Source: Glutamicibacter arilaitensis Re117
Lineage (GTDB): Bacteria > Actinomycetota > Actinomycetes > Actinomycetales > Micrococcaceae
Reading direction: 5' to 3'
Length of the DNA stretch: 64,000 nucleotides
Assembly: GCF_000197735.1 (NCBI RefSeq)
Contig: NC_014550.1
Location: forward strand, 558,001 to 622,000
This document shows, piece by piece, positions 29,613 to 42,837 of this stretch. The notes beneath the pieces are model-generated. The model had not been told where the DNA came from and did not search any database. It saw only the letters and a program-made list of their open reading frames with translations. Position numbers and translations under genes: made by a program. Positions within the stretch are counted from its first letter, which is position 1, and each line of letters starts with the position of its first letter.

Positions 29613-30002
29613 TTATGCGTTTGACGCCGTCAGTAGGAATTTCCGCGCAGTGTCGTAGCTGCACCCGACTCGCTGGGCGATGTCACGGATGATGAACCCT
29701 TGCTTCCGCAACCGAAGAATTTCTCGTTCTTTTGCGGGCGTGAGTCCCCGCTGCCTGGTTTGGATACCCCGCTCGGCTAGAAGCCGGAGCAGAGTTGATT
29801 TAGCAATGCCATGCTCTTTGGCGAGGTCGGTTGACTGCTCGCCCGCTTGATAACGCTGCCCGATAGCCACCAATTCATCCGACGAAAACCGATCGGCGAT
29901 GCGGTAACGCCGAGAGTGGCGCTCGCTCTGGCTCGCTCTTGGCCGAATTTCCCCCGATTTCAGCCGCTGGAGTGCTCGTGCTGCGGTAGAGAGCCGATCC
30001 AT
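29613..30002 (-). CDS. Small protein with two tandem helix-turn-helix motifs
   Basis: From ATG 30002 this is a 129-residue basic protein. Residues about 45-85 (SDELVAIGQRYQAGEQSTDLAKEHGIAKSTLLRLLAERGI) and 90-125 (LTPAKEREILRLRKQGFIIRDIAQRVGCSYDTARKFL) each fit a Hin/resolvase-type HTH. Such double HTH modules occur at the C-termini of serine recombinases and in small proteins beside them. There is no catalytic recombinase domain, so it may be a DNA-binding remnant or an independent regulator. The frame is open upstream to 30200, but that part lacks coding character. It lies just upstream of tRNA-Gln, reading away from it. Confidence 0.6.
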   Translation of the reverse strand: MDRLSTAARALQRLKSGEIRPRASQSERHSRRYRIADRFSSDELVAIGQRYQAGEQSTDLAKEHGIAKSTLLRLLAERGIQTRQRGLTPAKEREILRLRKQGFIIRDIAQRVGCSYDTARKFLLTASNA

Positions 30003-30320
30003 TTTGCGGTGCGCCTGCTTTGAATACCCCGCCAGCACCTCGACCAAGGTTAAAGCAGGCCACTCGTGCCCCGCTTCTGATCTAAAGCCTAAGGACCGCG
30101 AACCAGCGGTAATGGTGAGAACGAAGGCTGTAGTGCGTTTCAAGAACCTCAGTGACTGCAACGCTGATATCCAGAAATCAGACAAAGAGCTGCAGATCAC
30201 TCGAGGATCTTGGCTTTCGATGTGCGCTCCGGGATTTTTTTAGGTATAGTTATATCTCGTGCTAAGGCATTCATTGAAGGGCAGCTTCGGCTATTCCTTC
30301 AAATGAAGGCCAAGTCACAT

Positions 30321-30392
30321 TGGGATATGGTGTAATTGGCAACACAACGGTTTCTGGTTCCGTCATTCTAGGTTCGAGTCCTGGTATCCCAG
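30321..30392 (+). tRNA. tRNA-Gln (anticodon CTG)
   Basis: Acceptor TGGGATA pairs with TATCCCA. The D arm is TGGTGTAATTGGCAACA, the anticodon loop is TTCTGGT (CTG) and the T arm is CTAGGTTCGAGTCCTGG. CCA is not encoded, unlike most other tRNAs in the window. Confidence 0.94.
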
Positions 30393-30440
30393 CGCTTCGC
30401 CAAAGCAATTTGGTGAGCTGAAGATTCGTCTTCAGCATAC

Positions 30441-30516
30441 GGCCCCATCGTATAGCGGCCTAGTACTCCGCCCTCTCACGGCGGCAACACGGGTTCGAAT
30501 CCCGTTGGGGTCACCA
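30441..30516 (+). tRNA. tRNA-Glu (anticodon CTC), CCA encoded
   Basis: Acceptor GGCCCCA pairs with TGGGGTC. The anticodon arm is CCGCC-CTCTCAC-GGCGG (CTC), and the T arm contains GGGTTCGAATCCC. It lies 48 bp after tRNA-Gln and is probably cotranscribed with it. Confidence 0.96.
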
Positions 30517-30518
30517 TC

Positions 30519-30550
30519 AAATCGCGGAACTTCGGTTCCGCGATTTTTTT
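30519..30550 (+). terminator. Terminator of the tRNA-Gln/tRNA-Glu unit
   Basis: AAATCGCGGAAC pairs with GTTCCGCGATTT around a short loop, followed by a run of T. Confidence 0.92.
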
Positions 30551-30626
30551 ATGCCTAAAACTAGTAGCGTGGTTATTCCAGTTCCGCTGCTGCCCCTCAA
30601 CGTGTAGCGAAATGTAGGGTGCAATC

Positions 30627-30634
30627 TACTTTCC
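30627..30634. repeat. Target-site duplication, left of the IS1249-type element
   Basis: TACTTTCC, repeated exactly at 31975-31982. Eight bases fits the IS256 family. Confidence 0.9.
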
Positions 30635-31974
30635 GGGCTATAGGCAATAAAGTGTGTCTGGCCCGGGCGTGTTCCCGGGCCAGACAACCTTAAAACCCTG
30701 CTCTAGTAGATATTTCTCATCCAACCACTGCGAATGAATTGCCCATCCTCAGCGCTGGGGCCGGTGCCATAAAGCTCTGGGCCGATTGGTGCTTCATCAA
30801 CCATGTGCTGCGCCTTCTTCTTCGCTTCGGGAGTGTAATGCTCCGGACGCAACAGTGTCCGCAAGGCCGGGCGGTTTCCTTCATCCGCATGAGTCCAGCA
30901 GAACCACTCGCACGCCCGCCGGCGATGCTCAATGGGCATCCCGCGGTGATAGAAAATCATGGCCCGGATGCCGGAATTCACCGCACCTTCAATCATGTTC
31001 GTCGTCGCGTTGATTCCCAAGCCGTTCAGGTCCTTGTCCAGGTAGGTGAACAGATGCCCGCGTCGCAGGGCTTTGTTCATCGACTCGTAGGCGCTGCGTA
31101 GCCGATCGTGGGTGTACCACCACTTGCGGTTGCGTCGCAGGCCCCGCGGCCAGGCACCGGACCAGTCAGCAGCGTAGGTGCGTTCATTGATCAGCTCGTG
31201 GTTTTCGGCATGCCACGCAGCGAAGGCGGCAATCCATTCTGCCGCAGCTTCCTGGGTCCGGATTTTCGTGAGTTTCAGGCTCAAACGACGTAACGACTTC
31301 CCTGCAGGCAAACGCGGATTCAGGGTCAGGTAGGTGCGCACGTTGCGCTGGATATGCACCAAGCAGCGTTGAATTTTCACGTTCGGCCAGAACTCTTTGA
31401 GCGCTTTCATCAAGCCTGATCCGCCGTCGGTCACCGCGACTTTTGGTTCGGGGAAATGCTGCAGCAACACGGTCCACGCCTCGGCTTTTTCGCGGTCGCA
31501 CCACTGCCATCCGATGACACGTCCGTGAGCGATGGCGATCAGCAGGCACCAGCCTTGGCGCAGATAGATGCCGTCGACTTGGATCTCGTCGAAGACCTCG
31601 CCGGTGTGATGCAGGTAGGGGTGCACGTTCCAGCACCAAGCGGTCTGATGCCGGAAGGTGCGGCCGGTTCCGCCGCCGAATTCGGCTTGGGAATGTTTGC
31701 TCATCAGCCAGGAGACGAAGCCGGTGAGTTGGTTGCGGGCGGTGGTGTCTTCGCGTTTGAAAACGGTGCTGGCATTGCAGGTGATGCAGCGCCAGCGCTG
31801 GGTTCCTTTGGAGGTGGTTCCGTTTTTCTTCAGTCGGGAATGACAGATAATACAAGTATGGGATTGTCCAGTAAGCTTCACACTTATGGATTCAATACCC
31901 ATGTGAACCTTGATCCTGCCCCGGCTTTCCGGGGCAGGATCAGGTTTTCAGACACACTTTATTGCCTATAGCCC
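30635..31974 (-). mobile_element. IS1249-type insertion sequence (IS256 family), intact
   Basis: A 1340-bp element with 26-bp perfect terminal inverted repeats starting GGGCTATAGGCAATAAAGTG, flanked by the 8-bp duplication TACTTTCC. A strong GC-rich hairpin lies just inside each end (about 30657-30690 and 31912-31952). These would block transcription entering from outside, a known way IS elements limit chance expression. It sits in intergenic DNA after tRNA-Glu and breaks no gene. The single transposase frame is complete, so it may be active. Confidence 0.92.
30703..31902 (-). CDS. IS1249-type transposase (IS256 family / MULE-like DDE)
   Basis: This 399-residue DDE transposase is intact. The N-terminus has a zinc-ribbon-like CIICHSRLKKNG and CITC pair. 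The catalytic core has the first Asp in DEIQVDGIYL, the second Asp in VAVTDGGSGLMKAL with the downstream CLVHIQRNV typical of IS256/MULE enzymes, and the last Glu in TTNMIEGAVNSGIRAM. The GVFDEIQVDGIYLRQGW arrangement matches IS1249 relatives in actinobacteria. The first codon may be the ATG at 31902 (MGIESISVKL). No frameshift was noticed. Confidence 0.9.
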   Translation of the reverse strand: MGIESISVKLTGQSHTCIICHSRLKKNGTTSKGTQRWRCITCNASTVFKREDTTARNQLTGFVSWLMSKHSQAEFGGGTGRTFRHQTAWCWNVHPYLHHTGEVFDEIQVDGIYLRQGWCLLIAIAHGRVIGWQWCDREKAEAWTVLLQHFPEPKVAVTDGGSGLMKALKEFWPNVKIQRCLVHIQRNVRTYLTLNPRLPAGKSLRRLSLKLTKIRTQEAAAEWIAAFAAWHAENHELINERTYAADWSGAWPRGLRRNRKWWYTHDRLRSAYESMNKALRRGHLFTYLDKDLNGLGINATTNMIEGAVNSGIRAMIFYHRGMPIEHRRRACEWFCWTHADEGNRPALRTLLRPEHYTPEAKKKAQHMVDEAPIGPELYGTGPSAEDGQFIRSGWMRNIY

Positions 31975-31982
31975 TACTTTCC
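31975..31982. repeat. Target-site duplication, right of the IS1249-type element
   Basis: TACTTTCC, identical to 30627-30634. Confidence 0.9.
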
Positions 31983-32206
31983 CGATTACCGACTTTGGGA
32001 CTCAACCGGATTCGGAACACGCGAAGGACAAGTTGTCATTTTATTGGCCCTGATTCAACAAAACGGTTGATACCTACTTGCCTGCAGGATTGCCCCATCT
32101 CTCGTCGGTTTCGTTCAAGCCACAGCCATCACTTTTGATAAAGGTTCCAGGCATTAATCAGCCATCCCATTGTTCCAGCTGCGGGGGAGGAGCCTAAACT
32201 TGGCGC

Positions 32207-32722
32207 ATGACTGGAATCCCTGTGGGTGATAACAACTATGAACCTCACGGGCTGGGGCATAGAAGCCGATATAGACAGGGCAAAAGAGCAGCCTATTTCT
32301 TGGGGGTTGGCGGTTTCTGCTTCCTTCTGACACTAGCCGTGAACTATGGTCTCAAGTTCACGGTCCTTGGAGAACATCCAACAACAGCTTTTCTGCTGGC
32401 TAACGGTGTAGCGACTACCGTCTCCTACTACTTGTCGCGACGTTTTACGTTCGGCGATATCATGCACGGACTGAAACGCGTCCAATTTATAAAATTTTTC
32501 ATCATGTCGGTCATCGCCGTAGGAATTACTTCGGCGCCGGTCTATGTCTCACGCTGGATATTCGGATTCACTCAACCCCACGTATCTTTCTTAATGCAAG
32601 AGGTTGCCGACTTTGTAGCCGGCCCCATAGTAGGCACGCTTTTCGGAATGATCTTCCGTTGGTGTGCCATGAAGAAATTCGTTTTCGTCGATACGATCCA
32701 CCGACGCACGGAAATACGCTGA
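32207..32722 (+). CDS. GtrA-like family membrane protein
   Basis: This 171-residue protein has four predicted membrane helices (about 30-48, 58-76, 98-118 and 140-158). It has the GtrA signature NGVATTVSYYLSRRFTFG after the second helix and a basic, aromatic C-terminus AMKKFVFVD. GtrA-like proteins help move lipid-linked sugars across the membrane for glycosylation of cell-surface polymers. No glycosyltransferase partner lies nearby. GGAGGAG upstream is slightly far (about 13 bases). It lies just before rRNA operon 2 on the same strand, with no strong terminator seen between them. Confidence 0.82.
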   Translation: MTGIPVGDNNYEPHGLGHRSRYRQGKRAAYFLGVGGFCFLLTLAVNYGLKFTVLGEHPTTAFLLANGVATTVSYYLSRRFTFGDIMHGLKRVQFIKFFIMSVIAVGITSAPVYVSRWIFGFTQPHVSFLMQEVADFVAGPIVGTLFGMIFRWCAMKKFVFVDTIHRRTEIR

Positions 32723-32845
32723 TTGGGGTTGTAGAAGCGTGACTCGAAGCGATCCCGAATCGCCATTCGAGCACCGTACGAAAAGCAGATAGAACACCCG
32801 TTTTCGGGCTGTAACCACCGTCACCCTTAAAAGCGTCCTTTCGAT

Positions 32846-32874
32846 TTGTGCGTATGGAAAAACGTGTGTATAGT
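32846..32874 (+). promoter_or_regulatory. rRNA operon 2 promoter P1
   Basis: TTGTGC, 17 bp, TATAGT, matching in position the P1 candidate of operon 1. Confidence 0.6.
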
Positions 32875-32965
32875 TTTTATCTGTTGCCGGAACGGAAACA
32901 ACACGGAATCTACCGATTGTTTACCCGGCAGCCAATCACTTTTCACTGAAGGTTTCCAGCCGATT

Positions 32966-32993
32966 TTGATCGGACTGCGGATTCTGGTAAGTT
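32966..32993 (+). promoter_or_regulatory. rRNA operon 2 promoter P2
   Basis: TTGATC, 16 bp, TAAGTT, directly before the start of the repeated region. It is a weaker -35 than the TTGACA of operon 1. Confidence 0.55.
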
Positions 32994-33238
32994 GGAAAAG
33001 TTGCTCCGCAGCGAAGCAGCCATCGAAGGTCTGGTGGTTGTGGTGTCGAGAGTGTTTGTTGTTTGAGAACTCAATAGTGTGCCAAGTTTGTTGATACCGA
33101 ATATTTATTTTATTTGGTGAATACATATTATTTGCTTGAGGCATTGCACCCCCGTGTGATGTGCTTGAGTGTTTTATTATTCGCCAGGACTTCATCGATT
33201 CTTCCCTTATTTTCCGAGGGGTTTCGGTGGCTTTTTAT

Positions 33239-38522
<5,284 letters not shown>

Positions 38523-38674
38523 ACAATATTCACAATATTTTACTGGCATGATCATTATGCTGTTCGCGTTCACTATACGGTTACGAGACAACAACCTCAA
38601 ACCGAAAAATACATGGCTTTTGCATGACACCGGAAAACATGACCAAGATGATTGGTTTGTGTGCTTCGTGATTG

Positions 38675-38792
38675 TTACGGCGGTCATAGCGTGGGGGAAA
38701 CGCCCGGTCCCATACCGAACCCGGAAGCTAAGGCCCACTGCGCCGATGGTACTGCACTCGTGAGGGTGTGGGAGAGTAGGTCACCGCCGGAC
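38675..38792 (+). rRNA. 5S ribosomal RNA, operon 2
   Basis: Identical to the 5S of operon 1, followed by the same terminator hairpin. Confidence 0.95.
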
Positions 38793-38813
38793 TTAACTTG
38801 AGTTGAATGGTTT

Positions 38814-38848
38814 GAGGCCCTGGAACACAATGCGTGTTCCAGGGCCTC
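38814..38848 (+). terminator. rRNA operon 2 terminator
   Basis: GAGGCCCTGGAACAC pairs with GTGTTCCAGGGCCTC, identical to operon 1. Confidence 0.8.
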
Positions 38849-39117
38849 ACCTGTTTAACCAGTAGTAGGGGTCAGGCTGTGATGCTTGGCCTCTTTCGTT
38901 ATTTAAAACAGGGCTTGAAAAAGACTCCCCTGAGGCTGTAGGCGCAGAGGAATATGCGCCAAAGATGTGTACAGAACACCCGCGCGCAGGGACTTCTAAC
39001 AAGATCGGGTCGATAGATTTCCAAGTCCTCGGTCTGGGATCCTGCTAGGATCTTCCAAAACGGAGATAGCGGCCCGATGACTGTGAGCAGTCATCTAAAC
39101 GGGAGAGTTGGGCAAAC

Positions 39118-39414
39118 ATGTTGTTCATGAGCTTTCTAGCATCCATTGGGCTCGTGGCCTCCACATTCCTGCTTGGGTTATTCTTTGCCGGTCTGCACGA
39201 GACCCGGGCAGAATCCGAGAGCACGAGCACGACTTCAGTGGCTTTCACCGCACTTGTAATGCTTTTTGTGGCCGTATGCGCCGCATTCATTCTTGTTGAG
39301 CCTGCACTGATTAACCCGTTGTGGTTGCAATACACGTTGATGGCAGGAGCCCCGTTGGTGGTTGGCTACGCTATGCGCCGGGCGCTGGCCCGGAGCATGG
39401 ATCGCAGCCAGTAG
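39118..39414 (+). CDS. Small three-helix membrane protein, unknown
   Basis: This 98-residue protein has hydrophobic segments at about residues 2-24, 40-60 and 66-84 and a basic C-terminus (RRALARSMDRSQ). The family is not recognised. GGGAGAG lies about 11 bases before the ATG at 39118; the ATG at 39127 is an alternative. It is a single gene after rRNA operon 2. Codon use is closer to the core genome than that of the genes between the rRNA operons. Confidence 0.6.
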   Translation: MLFMSFLASIGLVASTFLLGLFFAGLHETRAESESTSTTSVAFTALVMLFVAVCAAFILVEPALINPLWLQYTLMAGAPLVVGYAMRRALARSMDRSQ

Positions 39415-39709
39415 TAGCAATTGGTCTATTTGAGGGATCCGTCGGCAGCGCCAGGGGACGTTCTCGTTTATTTAGGTTCCAGGCTGGTTGTCGGAGCTGC
39501 AGGGTTACGTGGTTTTGGGAAGTTCTTCGTTTCTATTTGGCGCAGACCACCCAAGCGCTGTTTTAGGTTAGCTGCTAATCGATTGCCTTAGGCATCGTTG
39601 TTCAGGACCCCAATTGAAATAGGCATATTGTGGGATATGAGCGAGGTTGTAACTGTCTGACTTGCTGTGACTCGACTCGTCTTGCGACTACGAAAGAGGA
39701 TGACCGAAC

Positions 39710-40492
39710 GTGAGAACCTATGTAGTTACTGGTGCTGCTTCTGGAATTGGTGCTGCCACCGCTGAATTGATTCGGGAACGTGGACACAAGGTCATTGGCG
39801 TAGGTTTGCGCGACGCTGATGTCACCGCCGACTTGTCGACAGCAGAAGGACGGCAAAGCGCCGTGAGCCGCACTCTGGAGCTTTCTGAGGGGAAGATCGA
39901 TGCGGTTATTGCAGCCGCCGGCATCTCTGCGCCTAAAGCTGTGACGGTGGCAGTAAACTTCTTCGGCGTCACCAACTACCTTGAAGGTCTCCTACCTGCA
40001 TTAGCCCAGGCGCAATCGCCACGTGTTGCGGTGGTTTCCTCGATGGCATCGATACAGCAGAACTCCGCGGAGCTGGTTGAAGCCTTGCTTTCGGGCGACG
40101 AAGAACAGGCCCTGGCCATTGGCGCTTCGTTGGAAGCCGAGGGACCACGTGCTGGATATCTGAACTATCCCTCCTCGAAGCGTGCCTTGGGCCGTTGGGT
40201 TCGTCGCGAATGCATTACCGAAAAGTGGGCCGGTGCCGGCATTCCTTTGAATGCCGTGGCCCCTGGCACCGTGATCACTAACATGACTCGCGAGCTGTTG
40301 TCTACGGATGAAGGTAAGGCAATGGTGGACCAGAACGTGCCAATGCCATTGAACTACCACTCCGAAGCGGTGGTCATTGCCAAGCTGTTGCTGTGGCTAA
40401 CGAGTGAAGAAAATACTCACGTTACTGGCCAGACAATCTACTGTGACGGCGGTGCCGAAGCCACCCTGCGTGGCGATGACATCTGGGCCTAA
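39710..40492 (+). CDS. Short-chain dehydrogenase/reductase (3-alpha-hydroxysteroid dehydrogenase-like)
   Basis: This 260-residue NAD(P)-dependent oxidoreductase has the Rossmann motif TGAASGIG (7-14), the active-site Ser near 110 (VVSSMAS) and YPSSK (Tyr152, Lys156). GQTIYCDGGAEATLRG closes the family pattern. An insertion between the Ser strand and the Tyr (about 112-148) and the overall layout resemble 3-alpha-hydroxysteroid dehydrogenase/carbonyl reductase types. GTG 39710 follows GAGGATGACCGAAC and gives the Rossmann start MRTYVVTG. Substrate cannot be read from sequence. It is monocistronic, about 140 bp before the orphan 5S gene. Confidence 0.88.
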   Translation: MRTYVVTGAASGIGAATAELIRERGHKVIGVGLRDADVTADLSTAEGRQSAVSRTLELSEGKIDAVIAAAGISAPKAVTVAVNFFGVTNYLEGLLPALAQAQSPRVAVVSSMASIQQNSAELVEALLSGDEEQALAIGASLEAEGPRAGYLNYPSSKRALGRWVRRECITEKWAGAGIPLNAVAPGTVITNMTRELLSTDEGKAMVDQNVPMPLNYHSEAVVIAKLLLWLTSEENTHVTGQTIYCDGGAEATLRGDDIWA

Positions 40493-40635
40493 GTCCTGGT
40501 GCTGCCTATGGCGAAGAACACTGTCGCTCACCTGCTTTGAATTGGCGCAGTACTTAGTTGCTTGATATAGTTATGGAGTTATCGCAATTGCGACGGACAC
40601 CGTAGTTTTCCCATGGTTATCCATGAGGTATAGAG

Positions 40636-40753
40636 TTACGGCGACCATAGCGTGGGGGAAACGCCCAGTTCCATACCGAACCTGGAAGCTAAGACCCACA
40701 GCGCCGATGGTACTGCACTCGGGAGGGTGTGGGAGAGTAGGTCATCGCCGGGC
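40636..40753 (+). rRNA. Orphan 5S ribosomal RNA
   Basis: A complete 118-base 5S gene (TTACGGCGACCATAGCG to GGTCATCGCCGGGC) with no 16S or 23S beside it. It differs from the operon 5S at about ten positions. Several are compensating: GGCGACC/GGTCATCGCC in the terminal stem, and CAGTTCC with CCTGGAAG in place of CGGTCCC with CCCGGAAG. It should therefore still fold. Confidence 0.93.
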
Positions 40754-40763
40754 ATAATTTGCC

Positions 40764-40793
40764 GAAGGCCCCGAACTTAGTTCGGGGCCTTCG
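40764..40793 (+). terminator. Terminator of the orphan 5S gene
   Basis: GAAGGCCCCGAAC pairs with GTTCGGGGCCTTC (approximately). It is a different hairpin from those of the two rRNA operons. Confidence 0.85.
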
Positions 40794-40829
40794 ATGATTA
40801 ACCGGAGCAACGAACTCCAAGAGCAAAAC

Positions 40830-40864
40830 AATGGCGACGTGGAAGTTCATTCCACGTCGCCATT
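40830..40864 (-). terminator. Terminator of the sugar ABC ATPase gene
   Basis: AATGGCGACGTGGA pairs with TCCACGTCGCCATT; on the minus strand it is followed by GTTTTG. Confidence 0.88.
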
Positions 40865-40882
40865 GGGATAAATCAGCTAATG

Positions 40883-41950
40883 CTAGGCATCTGCCAAACG
40901 CAAGCCGCTTTCCGTATCAAACATGTGCGCATGCTGCAGATCGGGAGCAATGTTGATGCGCTGTCCACGTGCGGGTGGAGTGCGTCCATCAACGCGGACT
41001 ACAACCACCTGAGTTTCACCAGCAAGCTCTGCTGAGCCGTAGATGTATGCATCGGCACCAAGTTCTTCAACAACATCAACAATCAGCTCAATGCCTTCGC
41101 CCGGGCCGACCAATTCGATATCTTCAGGACGGAATCCAAGGGTGGTTCCACCCTTGGAGCCTGGAGCGTCGATGAGCGTTGAACCGAAAGCGATCTTTCC
41201 ATTTTCGGACTGCAGCTTCACCAGGTTCATGGCAGGGGAGCCGATGAAGCCAGCGACGAAGACGTTGCGCGGGCGATCGTAGAGCTCACGTGGGGTGCCT
41301 ACCTGCTGCAGCTCGCCATCCTTGAGCACGGCTACGCGGTCACCCATGGTCAGTGCTTCCACCTGGTCGTGGGTAACGTACACGGTGGTGACACCGAGGC
41401 GTCGGGTCAACGACGCGATCTGGGTACGGGTCTGTACGCGCAGCTTGGCATCGAGGTTGGACAGTGGCTCATCCATCAAGAAGACCTGAGGTGAACGAAC
41501 GATGGCACGGCCCATGGCTACGCGCTGACGCTGGCCGCCGGAAAGTGCCTTTGGCTTGCGGTCCAGGTACTTCTCCAAGTCAAGGAGCTTGGCTGCCTCC
41601 AGGACGCGCTTCTTGCGCTCTTCCTTGTCGACGCCCGCGATCTTCAAGGCGAAGCCCATGTTTTCGGCGACGGTCATGTGCGGGTAAAGTGCATAGTTCT
41701 GGAAAACCATTGCAATGTCGCGGTCCTTAGGCGGAACGTTGGTTACGTCCTTATCGCCAATGAGAATCCGGCCGGAGTTTACTTCTTCCAGGCCTGCGAG
41801 CATGCGCAGGGTGGTGGACTTACCGCAACCCGAAGGGCCAACGAGGACAAGGAATTCTCCATCTTGGATTTCCAAGTCGATTGCGTCGACGGAAGGCACA
41901 AGTGCGCCAGGGTAAATACGGGTGGCCTTTTCAAAGGTCACAGTTGCCAT
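40883..41950 (-). CDS. Carbohydrate ABC transporter ATPase, UgpC/MalK/MsiK type
   Basis: This 355-residue ATPase energises carbohydrate-uptake ABC transporters from the cytoplasmic side. The Walker A is GPSGCGKST (38-46), the signature is LSGGQRQRVAMGRA and Walker B is VFLMDEPLSNLDAKLR, with the H-loop in VYVTHDQVEA. The C-terminal third (about 240-355) is the OB/TOBE regulatory domain. AAAGGATTG precedes the ATG. No permease or binding protein is nearby, which suggests the shared multi-transporter ATPase role known for MsiK in Streptomyces. It is next to otsBA on the same strand, but 45-60 bp upstream spacing suggests its own control. Confidence 0.92.
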   Translation of the reverse strand: MATVTFEKATRIYPGALVPSVDAIDLEIQDGEFLVLVGPSGCGKSTTLRMLAGLEEVNSGRILIGDKDVTNVPPKDRDIAMVFQNYALYPHMTVAENMGFALKIAGVDKEERKKRVLEAAKLLDLEKYLDRKPKALSGGQRQRVAMGRAIVRSPQVFLMDEPLSNLDAKLRVQTRTQIASLTRRLGVTTVYVTHDQVEALTMGDRVAVLKDGELQQVGTPRELYDRPRNVFVAGFIGSPAMNLVKLQSENGKIAFGSTLIDAPGSKGGTTLGFRPEDIELVGPGEGIELIVDVVEELGADAYIYGSAELAGETQVVVVRVDGRTPPARGQRINIAPDLQHAHMFDTESGLRLADA

Positions 41951-42015
41951 GATGACAATCCTTTCACGGGCAGGTACGTGCCCGACGATCCGTTGTGAAA
42001 GTGAATTGGGACACT

Positions 42016-42795
42016 TTAGTGTCGCATGAAAATCAGAATATTCAAAAGGTCTGGCAATTCAGCAGGGGATGGAATAGAATACGTCGCGACCGTGGGGCCG
42101 GCTCCCACCTTGATGCCCAAATCTGCCGAGCCCAGAACCTTGAATCCGTTTTCGTCTGTCACATCATCGCCGACAAACAGGACTGCCTGGACATCGAGAA
42201 CTTCACGCAGCCATTGCAGGCTTTGGCCCTTATCCCCGTGGTGGACCGTGGCTTCCAACACCGCTTTGCCTTCAAGCAGCGCTACGCCGTCTAATTGCTG
42301 CAGTGCTGACTTCGCTTGTGCCAAAGCCTTAAGCGCCGTATCGGGCGCTGCTTGACGCACATGCAGGACCGTGGCTGAGGGCTTGTGCTCCACGGTGACA
42401 TTCGCATGAGCTGCAGCGATCTGCTCCAAACGCCCGGTGAGTTCCTTGAGCAGTTGTAGCTGCTTCGTGGACAGCGGCTCATCATGCCAAAGTGCGCCCA
42501 AATGCTCAGGCAGTAATCGTTCGGCACCGTGCGAGCCGATGCAGATCTCCGGACGTGGTTCGGGATAGGCCTGATTCAAGGACTGCAAATTACGTCCAGA
42601 CACTACCGCGGTGTAGACCCCGGGGCTGGTGGCCAGCTGCTCAAAGGCAGCCGCCGATGCCGGCAATGGCCGGGCATCTTGCGGCCGGTCAACCAGTGGC
42701 GACATCGTTCCATCAAAGTCCAGGGCCACGAGCACTCGCTCGTGTGCGGCGAAATCGGCCAGGGCGGCATGCAGGGCAGGGGCAAGTTCAGGCAA
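42016..42795 (-). CDS. otsB: Trehalose-6-phosphate phosphatase
   Basis: This 259-residue HAD-family enzyme removes phosphate from trehalose 6-phosphate to give trehalose, an osmoprotectant. The catalytic loop is LDFDGTMSP (Asp26 nucleophile, Asp28), with VVSGRN (motif II), the HGDKGQSLQWL Lys region and FVGDDVTDENGF (motif IV). The start is TTG 42795, supported by GAGGAG at good spacing. It lies 42 bp downstream of otsA, forming an otsA-otsB operon. Confidence 0.93.
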   Translation of the reverse strand: MPELAPALHAALADFAAHERVLVALDFDGTMSPLVDRPQDARPLPASAAAFEQLATSPGVYTAVVSGRNLQSLNQAYPEPRPEICIGSHGAERLLPEHLGALWHDEPLSTKQLQLLKELTGRLEQIAAAHANVTVEHKPSATVLHVRQAAPDTALKALAQAKSALQQLDGVALLEGKAVLEATVHHGDKGQSLQWLREVLDVQAVLFVGDDVTDENGFKVLGSADLGIKVGAGPTVATYSIPSPAELPDLLNILIFMRH

Positions 42796-42837
42796 CGAAG
42801 CTCCTCATCTATATGAATGAATCCTTGCGGAAACCTA

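Noticed and set aside
30003..30200. Longer N-terminal form of the double-HTH protein
   Set aside because: The added residues look random, the G+C pattern is unlike coding sequence, and ATG 30002 gives a compact product.
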